A stretch of 64,000 nt of DNA, from positions 310,001 to 374,000 of the forward strand of contig NZ_FNGV01000002.1 of NCBI RefSeq assembly GCF_900103215.1, written 5' to 3'. Below the pieces are notes generated by a model. It was not told the DNA's origin. It did not search any database and worked only from the letters and a program-made list of their open reading frames with translations. The position numbers and the translations under genes were made by a program. The DNA is from Kriegella aquimaris (GTDB lineage Bacteria; Bacteroidota; Bacteroidia; Flavobacteriales; Flavobacteriaceae). Below, piece after piece: positions 36,376-45,115 of this stretch. The stretch's first letter is position 1. Each line of letters opens with the position of its first letter.

Positions 36376-36765
36376 CTAAAAAATATCGAGCAACAATGCT
36401 GAAGTCACGGGTTTGGGTAAAAATTTTGTTGCAAGACTGTTGTTGTGTACCTTTTCTATATCAGCAACGTCAAGAGATGAAGACATGACATATATTCCAT
36501 CTTTGCCAGCCTCGTTTCCAGAAATATTTTTGAGCTCTTCTAGAAAATGCCAACCACTCATTTCAGGCATGTTGATATCAAGAAAAATAATCGATGATGA
36601 TTTTATGTTGTTCTTAGCGAGCTTTACAAAATGGTCGAGTGCAGTAATACCATCATTAAATATGATTAAATTATCACAGAAGGCGATTTGCTTTAGCGAT
36701 TTTTTTATACAGAATATCGCTATTTCGTCATCATCGATAATATAAACGGTCTCTACTTTTTTCAT
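36376..36765 (-). CDS. single-domain response regulator (receiver only)
   Basis: 129-aa CheY-like protein with no output domain. The acidic pocket is D11-D12-D13 and the phospho-acceptor is D63 (IIFLDINMPEMSGW); the switch Ser lies in YVMSSSLD and the Lys in KFLPKPVT. It sits with a second receiver and a PAS kinase in the same direction, so it is probably a phosphorelay target of that kinase. The 55-base gap to the next receiver suggests co-transcription. Its downstream partner is not visible. Confidence 0.9.
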   Translation of the reverse strand: MKKVETVYIIDDDEIAIFCIKKSLKQIAFCDNLIIFNDGITALDHFVKLAKNNIKSSSIIFLDINMPEMSGWHFLEELKNISGNEAGKDGIYVMSSSLDVADIEKVHNNSLATKFLPKPVTSALLLDIF

Positions 36766-36820
36766 AACTAGATTTGGGGGTTTATTTAGGTAGAAGCGGT
36801 TTGAAGGCTAGATAAAGTGC

Positions 36821-37222
36821 TTACCGCAAGCTATTAAGTATATCCTCTAAATCTTTGGAGGAAATGGGTTTTAAAATATAGTTATTTACCACTTCATAAT
36901 TTTTAACACGCTCTAAATCTCTGGGGTCTACAGAAGAACTTATAATATATACGGTTACCGCTTTCCTATTCTTATTGGGAATTTTAACAAAGTCTTCTAG
37001 AAATTCCCATCCGTTCATTATGGGCATGTTCAAGTCTACAAAAATGATTTCTGGTAGTTCTTTATTTTGACCGACCATTTCAGTGAGTGCTTCAATAGCA
37101 TCTTGGCCATTATTAAAAACCATGATTTTATTGCAGAAGCCCACTTCTTTCATGACCCTTTTTGTTCCATAGATAAAAATGGGATCATCATCAATGATGC
37201 AGGTGCTTTCAAATTTTTTCAT
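36821..37222 (-). CDS. single-domain response regulator (receiver only)
   Basis: 133-aa receiver-only protein, paralogous to its neighbour: D11-D13 acidic pocket, D63 phospho-acceptor (IIFVDLNMPIMNGW), Ser in YIISSSVD, Lys in YILKPISS. It begins 14 bases after the stop of the PAS histidine kinase gene, so kinase and receiver are almost certainly co-expressed. Both receivers share the pattern IIDDD at the start and SSS near the end, suggesting tandem duplication. Confidence 0.92.
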   Translation of the reverse strand: MKKFESTCIIDDDPIFIYGTKRVMKEVGFCNKIMVFNNGQDAIEALTEMVGQNKELPEIIFVDLNMPIMNGWEFLEDFVKIPNKNRKAVTVYIISSSVDPRDLERVKNYEVVNNYILKPISSKDLEDILNSLR

Positions 37223-37236
37223 TTTCGTTTGAGTGT

Positions 37237-39432
37237 TTATTTGTCAAAAAAGAGCGTAAATTTTGTTCCTACGTCAACCGTACTATTTACGGCTATGCTT
37301 CCATTCATGGCTTCAATTTGGTTTTTGGTTATAAAAAGGCCAATGCCCTTGGCATCTTTATTACGGTGAAATGTTTTGTACATTCCGAAGAGTTTTTTTC
37401 TATGCCTTTTCAAGTCGATGCCTAAGCCATTGTCAGAGAAGGTAACCATGACTTTCTTTTCGTCTGTCTCAGTGGCTTTAATCACCAGTTTCAGTGACCT
37501 ATCTGGAGCGCTATATTTAATGCTATTGGTGAATAGATTGAGAAAAATACTATCTACATAGGCGGGTATGCCTTTAATCGTAGTATGTTTCGGGACATCT
37601 ACAACGCACTTTGTTTTTTTATTTTGTAACAAGCCGCTCAGATTTTTTTCTACATTTAAAATGGTTTTATAAAGATTGACATCTTTTAATTTATTTAAGG
37701 CTCCGGATTTTACCTGAACTACTTCGTTTAAATGCAAGACGGTCTCGTTGAGGCTCTCAGAAGCTGCATCTAACATTGTGATTAAATTGCGCTGCTCATC
37801 TTCATCTTCTTCACTGCTCAAAAACCCGGTCAGCATTGATAAATTGCTTGAGTGTGACCTAAGATTGTGTGAAACGATATGGGCAAAGTTTAAGAGACTT
37901 GTATTCTGTTTTTCAGTCACCTCGAGCAATTGGGTCAACTTTTTCTCAGCCTCTATGCGAGAAGTGATATCCATGATTTGAGATAAAAAATGGGATAGCT
38001 CTCCGTTGATTTCCCTTACTCCTGTTACAGTGAGAATAACATAGACTAGGTGACCTTTTTTATGAAAATACCGCTTTTCGATTTGATAGCTGTCACGCTT
38101 GCCCGAAACTAATTCTTTCAATAAATTTAAGTCGCTCTGTAAATCTTCTGGGTGTGTTACATCTTGAAAAGTAAGCTTTAGAAGTTCATGTCTTTCATAG
38201 CCTATACTTTTACAGATACTCTCATTTACTTGGAGCCATTTACCATCTATACCAATCATGGCCATGCCAAGCGTTGAATTTTCAAAGGCTCCGAGAAATG
38301 ATTCCCTGCTTCTTAATAATTGCAATTGGGCAGTTTTCAGTTCGGTTATGTCCCAATTGGCACCGACCATTTTTGTAGGGTTTCCATTGGCATCCTTAAT
38401 AGTTTTCCCCATACCCATAAGGTAACGTATCGATCCATCAGGCCAGATGATTCTAAATTCCATTTTGAGGTCTTTTAAGCCTTTAACGGCTTCGTCGACC
38501 TGTATTTCGACTTGTGCCAAGTCATCAGGGTGCACGGTTAGGGCCCAAGAATCATAACTGGCCGAAAAATCTTTTTTTGAGACCCCGTGCAAATTGTACA
38601 TATTATCATCCCATACAAGCATATTCTTAGTAAGATCTAAATCCCATATGCCAATTTGTGCAGCTTTGGTAGCAAGTTTTAGACGTTCGGCAACCGCTTG
38701 GTATTTAACTTTCGCTTTCTTCTGTTCATCAATATCCTGAAAAGTTCCGAAGACTCGAACACATTTACCATTGTGCATCTCGGTTTCCCCCTTTGCATGT
38801 ACCCAGCGTTCCCTTCCTTTTGCGGTGATAATAATAAGTTCGGTGTCCCAAGGTGTTCCTTTTGATAGAGCCTCGCCCACAAGCTTAGTAATCTTATCCC
38901 GATGCTCACCGGCTTTATAAAAGGTGATTGCGTTTTCCAGGTCAGCCTCAAAATTCGAAGGGACTTCATGAATTTCTTTGGTTGTATCTGTCCAATAGAT
39001 ATCGTTGGTGACCAAATCAAGCTCCCAACCTCCTATTTTAGCTACATTTTGTGCCTTCAAAAAAATTTCTTCCCTGCGCTTTTGTGAAGTTATATCCTCT
39101 TGGGCAATGACGAGGCCACCCACCTTTCCATCGTCCATTTTCCATGGATTTATTTTCCATTTGAGCCACTGTACTTTTCCATCGTCTTGTAGGAACTTGG
39201 CACCTTCATTGCTGCTGGTCTTACCTTTAAGACATTGTTGAAGGGCTTTTTTAAGCGCTAAAGGCGTCTCAGGAAAAATGTCGTAGTATAATTTGCCGGT
39301 GATGTCCTTATCGGAAATTTGGAATTCCTTCAACCAATGTTTAGAATAACTGATAAAACACAGTTCTTCATCTAAAATGGCAATTGAGGTTGGTGCATCC
39401 TCAATGAAGGAATGAACGGACAAAGTTTGCAA
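37237..39432 (-). CDS. multi-PAS sensor histidine kinase
   Basis: 731-aa kinase without signal peptide or membrane helices, so a cytoplasmic sensor. Four PAS modules in series are recognisable at about residues 5-115, 125-240, 245-365 and 375-495 (for example GGWELDLVTNDIYW and IGIWDLDLTKNMLVW; LGMAMIGIDGKWLQVN). The phospho-acceptor is H522 in HIVSHNLRSHSSNL. The ATPase domain occupies about 610-731 (NLFTNSIKYS N-box, DNGLGIDL G1, KGIGLFI G2). It carries no receiver of its own; the two receivers immediately downstream are the obvious partners. The signal is unknown; PAS modules could bind haem, flavin or small molecules. Confidence 0.92.
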   Translation of the reverse strand: MQTLSVHSFIEDAPTSIAILDEELCFISYSKHWLKEFQISDKDITGKLYYDIFPETPLALKKALQQCLKGKTSSNEGAKFLQDDGKVQWLKWKINPWKMDDGKVGGLVIAQEDITSQKRREEIFLKAQNVAKIGGWELDLVTNDIYWTDTTKEIHEVPSNFEADLENAITFYKAGEHRDKITKLVGEALSKGTPWDTELIIITAKGRERWVHAKGETEMHNGKCVRVFGTFQDIDEQKKAKVKYQAVAERLKLATKAAQIGIWDLDLTKNMLVWDDNMYNLHGVSKKDFSASYDSWALTVHPDDLAQVEIQVDEAVKGLKDLKMEFRIIWPDGSIRYLMGMGKTIKDANGNPTKMVGANWDITELKTAQLQLLRSRESFLGAFENSTLGMAMIGIDGKWLQVNESICKSIGYERHELLKLTFQDVTHPEDLQSDLNLLKELVSGKRDSYQIEKRYFHKKGHLVYVILTVTGVREINGELSHFLSQIMDITSRIEAEKKLTQLLEVTEKQNTSLLNFAHIVSHNLRSHSSNLSMLTGFLSSEEDEDEQRNLITMLDAASESLNETVLHLNEVVQVKSGALNKLKDVNLYKTILNVEKNLSGLLQNKKTKCVVDVPKHTTIKGIPAYVDSIFLNLFTNSIKYSAPDRSLKLVIKATETDEKKVMVTFSDNGLGIDLKRHRKKLFGMYKTFHRNKDAKGIGLFITKNQIEAMNGSIAVNSTVDVGTKFTLFFDK

Positions 39433-39872
39433 GATGGTGAGCGTTTAGTTAGTCTAAAAATACGATTATTATATCTAACGTGGGAAATAACCTAAAAATT
39501 GTCAGACAATTGATTCCCTTTTAGAAAATAGTGGATTAGATGGACGAATTTTATTTGATATGATGATAAAAGGCATGAATGAATGCTATTTGTGCATTGT
39601 AAACAACCTAAAATGAGAGTATTATGAATATATTTAAAAGAGGTAAATCTTATACACTCATCTTGAGTGTTACTAGTTTATTTATTAAAATATAACTGTG
39701 AGCTTATTGTTGGAATTTGGTTATGGAAGGGGCCATAGCAAAATAGAAACAAAGATAAATGGGGTAGTTTAATATCGTTATGAAAAGATATACATATCGA
39801 TGCGCTTTTACTTACTTTTATAGAATGAAAGTGGATTTTTGAAAAGGGAAAAATCCAATAATACAATTAGCT
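39433..39872. other. 440-base AT-rich intergenic region
   Basis: The gap lies between the divergent PAS kinase and ankyrin genes. It is AT-rich, with no clear -7 box, hairpin terminator or RNA gene. A 23-codon frame at 39624-39695 starts like a signal peptide (MNIFKRGKSYTLILSVTSL) but stops at once; it could be the remnant of a lost exported gene. Confidence 0.5.
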
Positions 39873-40343
39873 ATGAACGAAGTTTTTTTCAGCGAAATAC
39901 GCAATGGCAACCTCAAGGAGGTTAGGGCAATGTTGGCTAAAAATCCACTTTTGCGCGACAGTAAAGACCAACGGGGTTCGACTCCGCTCATTTTAGCGAC
40001 CTATTATGACGAACTGGAAATTGCCGAACTTTTACTCGAGCAAGGGGCAAAAATTGATATCAAGGATGCATCAGGTAATACGGCATTGATGGGGGTCTGT
40101 TTCAAGGGGTATAGCGATATTGCCAAGAAATTGATAGAGAAGGGCGCCAATGTAAATGAAAAGAACGCGATGGGTGCGACCTGTTTGATATATGCCGCGA
40201 CTTTTAATCGATTAGAGATTGCAAAGCTGCTTATTTCACATGGAGCCGATGCTTCGGTGGCAGACGCAAGGGGAAATACCGCTTTAGATCATGCCAAAAT
40301 GCAGGGCGAACCCTCTTTGATTAAATTATTAGAAGGGCTATAG
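39873..40343 (+). CDS. ankyrin repeat protein
   Basis: 156-aa cytoplasmic protein made almost wholly of about four ankyrin repeats. Repeats start near residues 4, 36, 69 and 102, each with the GxTPL/GNTAL-type turn, a helix pair and the LLxxGA(K/N/D) end (RGSTPLILATYYDEL, SGNTALMGVCFKGY, MGATCLIYAATFNRL, RGNTALDHAKMQG). Such proteins bind other proteins; bacterial forms are sometimes linked to catalase, but none is present. The Nudix gene starts 7 bases later, so the two are probably co-transcribed. Confidence 0.92.
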   Translation: MNEVFFSEIRNGNLKEVRAMLAKNPLLRDSKDQRGSTPLILATYYDELEIAELLLEQGAKIDIKDASGNTALMGVCFKGYSDIAKKLIEKGANVNEKNAMGATCLIYAATFNRLEIAKLLISHGADASVADARGNTALDHAKMQGEPSLIKLLEGL

Positions 40344-40350
40344 TGTTCAT

Positions 40351-40974
40351 ATGGAGGAAACTAGAAATTTAGAGCTAATAAAGCGCATAAAGGCATTGGC
40401 TGACACGGGATTGGTGTATGCCGAAGATGAGTACAATCGCGAGCGATACGAAGAAATCAGGGAAATTGGCCTAGAATTGCTAGGCTCGGTTTCAGAGAAA
40501 CCTTTGAAGACCTTTAAAAATTTCTTTATGCCCGTTACCGACTATCCTACGGCCAAAGTCGACGTTCGTGGGTTTGTGTTGAACGATGCGAACGAGATAC
40601 TGATGGCCAAAGAAAGTGTTGATGGTAAGTGGACGATACCTGGAGGATGGGCAGATGTTGGGTATTCACCTTCCGAGGTCGTGGTAAAGGAGATCGAAGA
40701 AGAAACCGGACTTCGATCAGCGGTGGTGCGGTTGTTGGCCGTTTATGACAAAAAATGTCATAAGCATCCGCCCGAGCCCTATTATATTTACAAATTAATT
40801 TTTTTGTGTACCAAAATCGGGGGAGCGTTACAACCGGGTTTTGATATGCGGGGTGCGTCGTTCTTCTCAATCGACAATCTGCCCGAGTTATCAGAAGACC
40901 GAATATTAGAATCGCAATTGCGGCAACTTTTCAAAAAAGTTATTGAAAATGACCGTGAGGTTTATTTTGATTGA
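40351..40974 (+). CDS. Nudix hydrolase with N-terminal Nudix_hydro_N-type region
   Basis: 207-aa cytoplasmic pyrophosphohydrolase. Residues 1-60 are a helical N-terminal region (LIKRIKALADTGLVYAEDEYNRERYEEI), as in Nudix_hydro_N proteins. The Nudix box is at about 91-113: GGWADVGYSPSEVVVKEIEEE then TGL. The catalytic glutamates of the EIEEE core are present, but the first Glu of the GX5E consensus is Tyr and the Arg of REUXEE is Lys. The first change is, as I recall, common in this subfamily. Likely substrates are nucleoside-diphosphate conjugates. It lies between ankyrin and amidohydrolase genes and ends 11 bases before the latter's ATG. Confidence 0.88.
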   Translation: MEETRNLELIKRIKALADTGLVYAEDEYNRERYEEIREIGLELLGSVSEKPLKTFKNFFMPVTDYPTAKVDVRGFVLNDANEILMAKESVDGKWTIPGGWADVGYSPSEVVVKEIEEETGLRSAVVRLLAVYDKKCHKHPPEPYYIYKLIFLCTKIGGALQPGFDMRGASFFSIDNLPELSEDRILESQLRQLFKKVIENDREVYFD

Positions 40975-40985
40975 AATTTTTAAGG

Positions 40986-41762
40986 ATGGACGAGAATCTT
41001 AAAATAGCATTGGTGCAATCTGAATTGGCCTGGGAAAATCCGGAAAGTAACAGGATTCACTTTTCTGAAATTATAGCGGCTATTACATCTGATGTAGATC
41101 TTATTGTTTTGCCGGAAATGTTTACCACAGGGTTCACCATGAACCCAAAAAACATCAGCCCCTCCGAAGGACAAAAAACGGTCACTTGGATGCAAGAGTT
41201 GGCTACAAAGAAAAATATGGCGATTACAGGAAGCCTAGTTTTCTTTGAAAACGGAAATTATACCAATCGGTTGTTTTTTGTTGAGCCTGCCGGACAGGTT
41301 TCGCAATATGATAAACGCCACACGTTTACCTTGGCAGGGGAAGACCAAGTATATCGGGCAGGAAACGATAAATTAATCGTCCTGTACAGGGGTTTTAAAA
41401 TTTGCCCCATGATATGTTACGACCTTCGATTTCCGGTCTGGGCCAGAAATGTTGAAGACTATGACATTCTAATGTATGTTGCCAATTGGCCCAAACTAAG
41501 AATTGATGCATGGGATGCGCTATTAAAAGCACGTTCCATTGAAAATATGGCCTATTGTATCGGAGTCAATCGTGTGGGGGAAGATGATGCGGGATTTGAC
41601 TATTCAGGGCATTCCTCAGTTTATGACCCATTAGGAAACCAATTGGTGTTTTCTGAAACTGAAACCGTACTACATGTAACGTTAAGTAAAAGAAGGATTC
41701 ACGAACTAAGAAATAAACTCAAGTTTTTAGCCGACAGGGATGAATTTACTCTAAAAGTGTAA
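40986..41762 (+). CDS. nitrilase-family amidohydrolase, omega-amidase-like (YafV type)
   Basis: 258-aa cytoplasmic C-N hydrolase. ATG 40986, preceded by AAGGA, is preferred over a TTG at 40971 that would overlap the Nudix gene. The Glu-Lys-Cys triad is visible: Glu in IVLPEMFTTGF, Lys in YDKRHTF, Cys in MICYDLRFPVWARN. The DLRFPVWAR sequence after the Cys is typical of YafV, which hydrolyses alpha-ketoglutaramate and alpha-ketosuccinamate in methionine salvage and transamination repair. The 3' end overlaps the convergent Ig-like lipoprotein gene by 17 bases. Confidence 0.88.
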   Translation: MDENLKIALVQSELAWENPESNRIHFSEIIAAITSDVDLIVLPEMFTTGFTMNPKNISPSEGQKTVTWMQELATKKNMAITGSLVFFENGNYTNRLFFVEPAGQVSQYDKRHTFTLAGEDQVYRAGNDKLIVLYRGFKICPMICYDLRFPVWARNVEDYDILMYVANWPKLRIDAWDALLKARSIENMAYCIGVNRVGEDDAGFDYSGHSSVYDPLGNQLVFSETETVLHVTLSKRRIHELRNKLKFLADRDEFTLKV

Positions 41763-43362
41763 ACGTAATGGGCATCTCCCAATTGGCACGAACATCTATA
41801 ATTTCGGGATAGTAACTAACCTTTTCCGGTTGAATTCTTTTAAGATAACTTCCTGTATCCCATTTTTTATTGCCATTTACATCAAATATAATACGAAGCA
41901 AGTATTTTGATGGTTGAAGGTTATTGAATTCAAATACTTTGGGTTCTTCGGCGAAAACTTCTCTTTTAATTTCTCCTTTTTCATCGGTTAATTGAACCAG
42001 CAGCGGATAGGATATGCTGTCAGTAACTATGGTAAAGCTGAGGTTGCCGTAATCAGCAAAACTTTTGGTCGCTAGATTGAAATTGATGGTGTCGTTGGTT
42101 TCCCCAAAAAGGTTGGTAATCGCACCAGGTAGCAAACCCATTTGATAATTTTGATTGGGCTCCACTTCAAAGTCAAAGTCTATCTTATTTTTCAAAGTAT
42201 CCAAGTCTGATTTGAAACTGATTTGGGTCGAATCTTTGTCCATTAATGTAATCCTTGTGGTGTCGATGGCCGTAATCGGGGTATTGGCGGCAATATAAAA
42301 AGGGTCTTCAAAATTTAAAGATCCTCGTTGGTTAGGGTTGAGCTGTAACGAATCTGTGCCTACCTTTCTCGTTTTGACGGTAAATGTGTCAATGACTTTT
42401 AATTTTTCATTGGTGACCGTAAAAATAATCGAATCGAGATCGGTGGGTGTAAACCAATAATTTAGGGTGTCTTTGTTCTGTTCTCTCAGTACTTTGGTCT
42501 TAACGCTATCCGGTAGTGGATTTAAGGTCTCGATTAGCACCGAATCACCTTCGCCGTAATAGCCAAAGATTATTTTGTTTTTCGCAGCAAAGGTTGGAAC
42601 GGCCACGCTATAATCGGGTATTTCTTTGAATAAATTCAACAAATAGGTAGAATCGGTAGGAATGGATACCGTATCACTGACGAAAGCAATTTTATCGGTA
42701 TTTTGGTCAAAGACATTGTTTTTGGCTACATCTTTTATCCCAAAAATCGCATATTTCCCTGCCTTCAAATGGTCTAAGGTAAATATGACAGCACTATCTA
42801 AAGTATTTGTAATGTAATAAGGTGGTTTTTGGTATACGGTACTGTCGGTATAGGCCGAATCTATTTCATAGAGCATAACGCTAATAAATTCATCTGCCTT
42901 TTTATTGAACGCATCTTTCACGGCCCCTTGCACTTTGAGTGAATCTAAATAATCCCCTGTGGAGAACACATAGGTGAAAAAGCTAAACGGATTGCCTTCG
43001 TTATTGTCGGTAATGCTCTGTCCGAAATTAAAGGTATATGTGGTGTTTTCCTTAAGTGTGTCTTTAAACTTGATCTCAAGATACTTACTGGCTCCACCTT
43101 GCGGTGTAATATCTGGGGTATATTTCAGGGGTGGTGAGACAATGAGTTGATCTTGAATGTCTTTGAGTTTGATAAACTCATCAAAATATAGGCGTATTCT
43201 TTTCTCTTTAAAGTTGACACTCATGTTTTCAGGTTCGGCCTTCACCAATACCGGAGGGTCAAGATCTTTTGGTCCACCCGTAGGATTGCCTCTTCGCGCA
43301 CATTGCCAGAGTGCCGTAACCACAAAGAATACAAATATAGAAGCCAAAATACGTCGTAACAT
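41746..43362 (-). CDS. Ig-like domain lipoprotein
   Basis: 538-aa lipoprotein. The ATG at 43362 (residue 8 of the longest frame) gives MLRRILASIFVFFVVTALWQC with lipobox ALWQC followed by ARRGNPTGG. An N-terminal Ig-like (Big_5 type) domain covers about residues 25-130 (PPVLVKAEPENMSVNFKEKRI, YFDEFIKL, FKDTLKENTTYTFNFG). The rest is beta-rich, including a prealbumin-like fold at about 140-230 (LKAGKYAIFGIKD) and one near the C-terminus (LQPSKYLLRIIFDVNGNKKWD). Widespread in Bacteroidota with unknown function; probably on the outer membrane. Confidence 0.82.
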   Translation of the reverse strand: MLRRILASIFVFFVVTALWQCARRGNPTGGPKDLDPPVLVKAEPENMSVNFKEKRIRLYFDEFIKLKDIQDQLIVSPPLKYTPDITPQGGASKYLEIKFKDTLKENTTYTFNFGQSITDNNEGNPFSFFTYVFSTGDYLDSLKVQGAVKDAFNKKADEFISVMLYEIDSAYTDSTVYQKPPYYITNTLDSAVIFTLDHLKAGKYAIFGIKDVAKNNVFDQNTDKIAFVSDTVSIPTDSTYLLNLFKEIPDYSVAVPTFAAKNKIIFGYYGEGDSVLIETLNPLPDSVKTKVLREQNKDTLNYWFTPTDLDSIIFTVTNEKLKVIDTFTVKTRKVGTDSLQLNPNQRGSLNFEDPFYIAANTPITAIDTTRITLMDKDSTQISFKSDLDTLKNKIDFDFEVEPNQNYQMGLLPGAITNLFGETNDTINFNLATKSFADYGNLSFTIVTDSISYPLLVQLTDEKGEIKREVFAEEPKVFEFNNLQPSKYLLRIIFDVNGNKKWDTGSYLKRIQPEKVSYYPEIIDVRANWEMPITFTLLE

Positions 43363-43425
43363 TGTCTTTGAATATGGGGGCAAAGTAACAACTATTTTGG
43401 TAAAATGAGCAATATTTACCGCGCC

Positions 43426-44151
43426 TCATTTATAGCGCAATGGCACTATCGCCATACTTGCAATGTAAATGGTTATCCCTTTTGATTGTTGCAAAGCCTT
43501 GGCGCAGGTTTCCATTGTCGCACCCGTGGTTATTACGTCATCTACCAATAATACGCGTTTGTTTTCGAGAAATTTTTGGTCTGATAAAGTGTAAAGGGAG
43601 GTGTTGCCGTACCATCTACCAATTCTGCCTTTTTTTGTTTGCGTTTTTGTGTTTGCGGTTTTCAACAATATATTGTCGACATATGCCGCGTTTAGATGAT
43701 GGGCTAAACGTTTGGCAAATAGGGCCACTTGATTATATCCTCTTTTTCGAAGTTTTCTTCTATGCAAGGGTACCGGAACTACGACATCTATAAAACCAGA
43801 ACCATTATCCTCTTTTAATAATTGACCATACCAATCACCTAAAAAACCACCAATTTCTTCTTGATTTCTGTATTTTAAGTAATGAATAAGTTGTTGTACA
43901 ATCCCTTTTTCCTCAAAAAACAAGAACGAACTTGCTTTTTTAACATTAATTCGACCATAAAAAATACGGTCAATGGGGTTTTCAACGTTAAAACTATATT
44001 CGGTAAGCGGTAATTCGTTTCGACAAACGGTACATAGCAGATGTTCTCCTCTGATTAAATGAGCATTACATCCAAAACACAGTCGTGGCACTAAAACCGT
44101 GTTGATATCATTTAGTATCTTTGACATCGCTATTTTAACCGAATCGAACAT
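43426..44151 (-). CDS. comF: ComF family phosphoribosyltransferase-like protein
   Basis: 241-aa cytoplasmic protein. The N-terminal zinc-ribbon has two Cys pairs (CFGCN and CTVC), the middle has PVPLHRRKLRKRGYNQ, and the C-terminal PRPP-loop-like motif is VLLVDDVITTGAT. ComF proteins support DNA uptake and recombination in competent bacteria; their exact chemistry is unsettled. The start at 44151 leaves 30 bases to the divergent coiled-coil gene; the Met at codon 9 (44127) is an alternative. It lies downstream of no obvious operon partner. Confidence 0.92.
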   Translation of the reverse strand: MFDSVKIAMSKILNDINTVLVPRLCFGCNAHLIRGEHLLCTVCRNELPLTEYSFNVENPIDRIFYGRINVKKASSFLFFEEKGIVQQLIHYLKYRNQEEIGGFLGDWYGQLLKEDNGSGFIDVVVPVPLHRRKLRKRGYNQVALFAKRLAHHLNAAYVDNILLKTANTKTQTKKGRIGRWYGNTSLYTLSDQKFLENKRVLLVDDVITTGATMETCAKALQQSKGITIYIASMAIVPLRYK

Positions 44152-44181
44152 AAAAAAACCTACTTAACCCTAACATTTTTA

Positions 44182-45078
44182 ATGGACGGTCAAGATAAGA
44201 AATTCAATTCCAAAATAATCCTCGCTATGCTGATTGCTGTGATCATCGGCATATTAATAGCATTTTTCTACAGTTACGCCCAGTCACGGACAAAAATCGC
44301 TTTTTTGAACCAAGAAAAAGCCTTGCTTATCAAAGATATTAATTTGATGAAGGCCGATGTTGACCGGCTTTCGGCGCTCGATGAGGTCAATGAAATAGAA
44401 CTAGAGTCTTCAAAATTTCGTGTCCAACAGTTATTGGATTCAGTAGGTCGCTTGAACTTTACGGTTGAAAGGTTACGGGAATTTAAAAGTGAACTAAGTA
44501 GATTAGGCGCGAAAAATGACAGTCTAATGCTGAAGAATAATTTTCTTCGGTATAATAATATGGTTCTTTCGGAAAAATATGCCGAAACCAAACAGAAATT
44601 GGAAGAATTGAAAGGTGCTAGCAACTCAATGGCAGTGGCGGACCAGTCACAGAAAGATAAAACTAAAGAGCTGGATAGCGAGCCTAAAATAAAGAGTTAC
44701 CTGCAACTTCGAAATTCTGAGGGTGGCGGGTTTAGAGAACGAAATGAAAGGCCCATACGAACGAACAAAGCCTCAATTATCCAAAAATTAAGGGGGTGTG
44801 TTACTGTTGAAGCAGATCCCGAGGCTATTGATGAGGAAAGAATTATCTATTTACAATTTTTGGGACCAGATATGCGGGTCATAGAGGATAATGCCAATAC
44901 CATTACAGTTAATGGCAATGTGTATAGCAAACGTATTAAACTGCTGCTGAAAAGTGAAAACATCATAGTGTGCGATTTTATTACAATTCCTGAAGGTTCT
45001 TTAAAAGAGGGTATTTATACCCTAAACATCTTTGAAGATGAACGTTTGCTGACCAATACTGAATTTCAGCTAAAATAA
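44182..45078 (+). CDS. single-pass membrane protein with coiled coil
   Basis: 298-aa protein anchored by one helix (residues about 12-31, ILAMLIAVIIGILIAFFYSY). A coiled coil follows at about 38-150 (heptad-rich LSALDEVNEIELESSKF), then a charged linker and a compact beta-type domain at about 195-298 with YLQFLGPDMRVI. The N-terminus is probably cytoplasmic with the coiled coil in the periplasm. I do not recognise a named family; similar proteins precede glycyl-tRNA synthetase in Flavobacteriia. It ends 37 bases before glyS. Confidence 0.65.
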   Translation: MDGQDKKFNSKIILAMLIAVIIGILIAFFYSYAQSRTKIAFLNQEKALLIKDINLMKADVDRLSALDEVNEIELESSKFRVQQLLDSVGRLNFTVERLREFKSELSRLGAKNDSLMLKNNFLRYNNMVLSEKYAETKQKLEELKGASNSMAVADQSQKDKTKELDSEPKIKSYLQLRNSEGGGFRERNERPIRTNKASIIQKLRGCVTVEADPEAIDEERIIYLQFLGPDMRVIEDNANTITVNGNVYSKRIKLLLKSENIIVCDFITIPEGSLKEGIYTLNIFEDERLLTNTEFQLK

Positions 45079-45103
45079 ATTATTTCATTTTAGGGTAATA
45101 TTC

Positions 45104-45111
45104 TATTTTTG
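45104..45111 (+). promoter_or_regulatory. -7 promoter box of glyS
   Basis: TATTTTTG matches TANNTTTG exactly and ends only 4 bases before the glyS ATG, implying a leaderless or almost leaderless messenger. Confidence 0.45.
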
Positions 45112-45115
45112 CCGA

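Noticed and set aside
39624-39695. 23-codon frame starting like a signal peptide (MNIFKRGKSYTLILSVTSL)
   Set aside because: It stops at the hydrophobic segment, has no continuation in any frame and no promoter or terminator; at most a relic.
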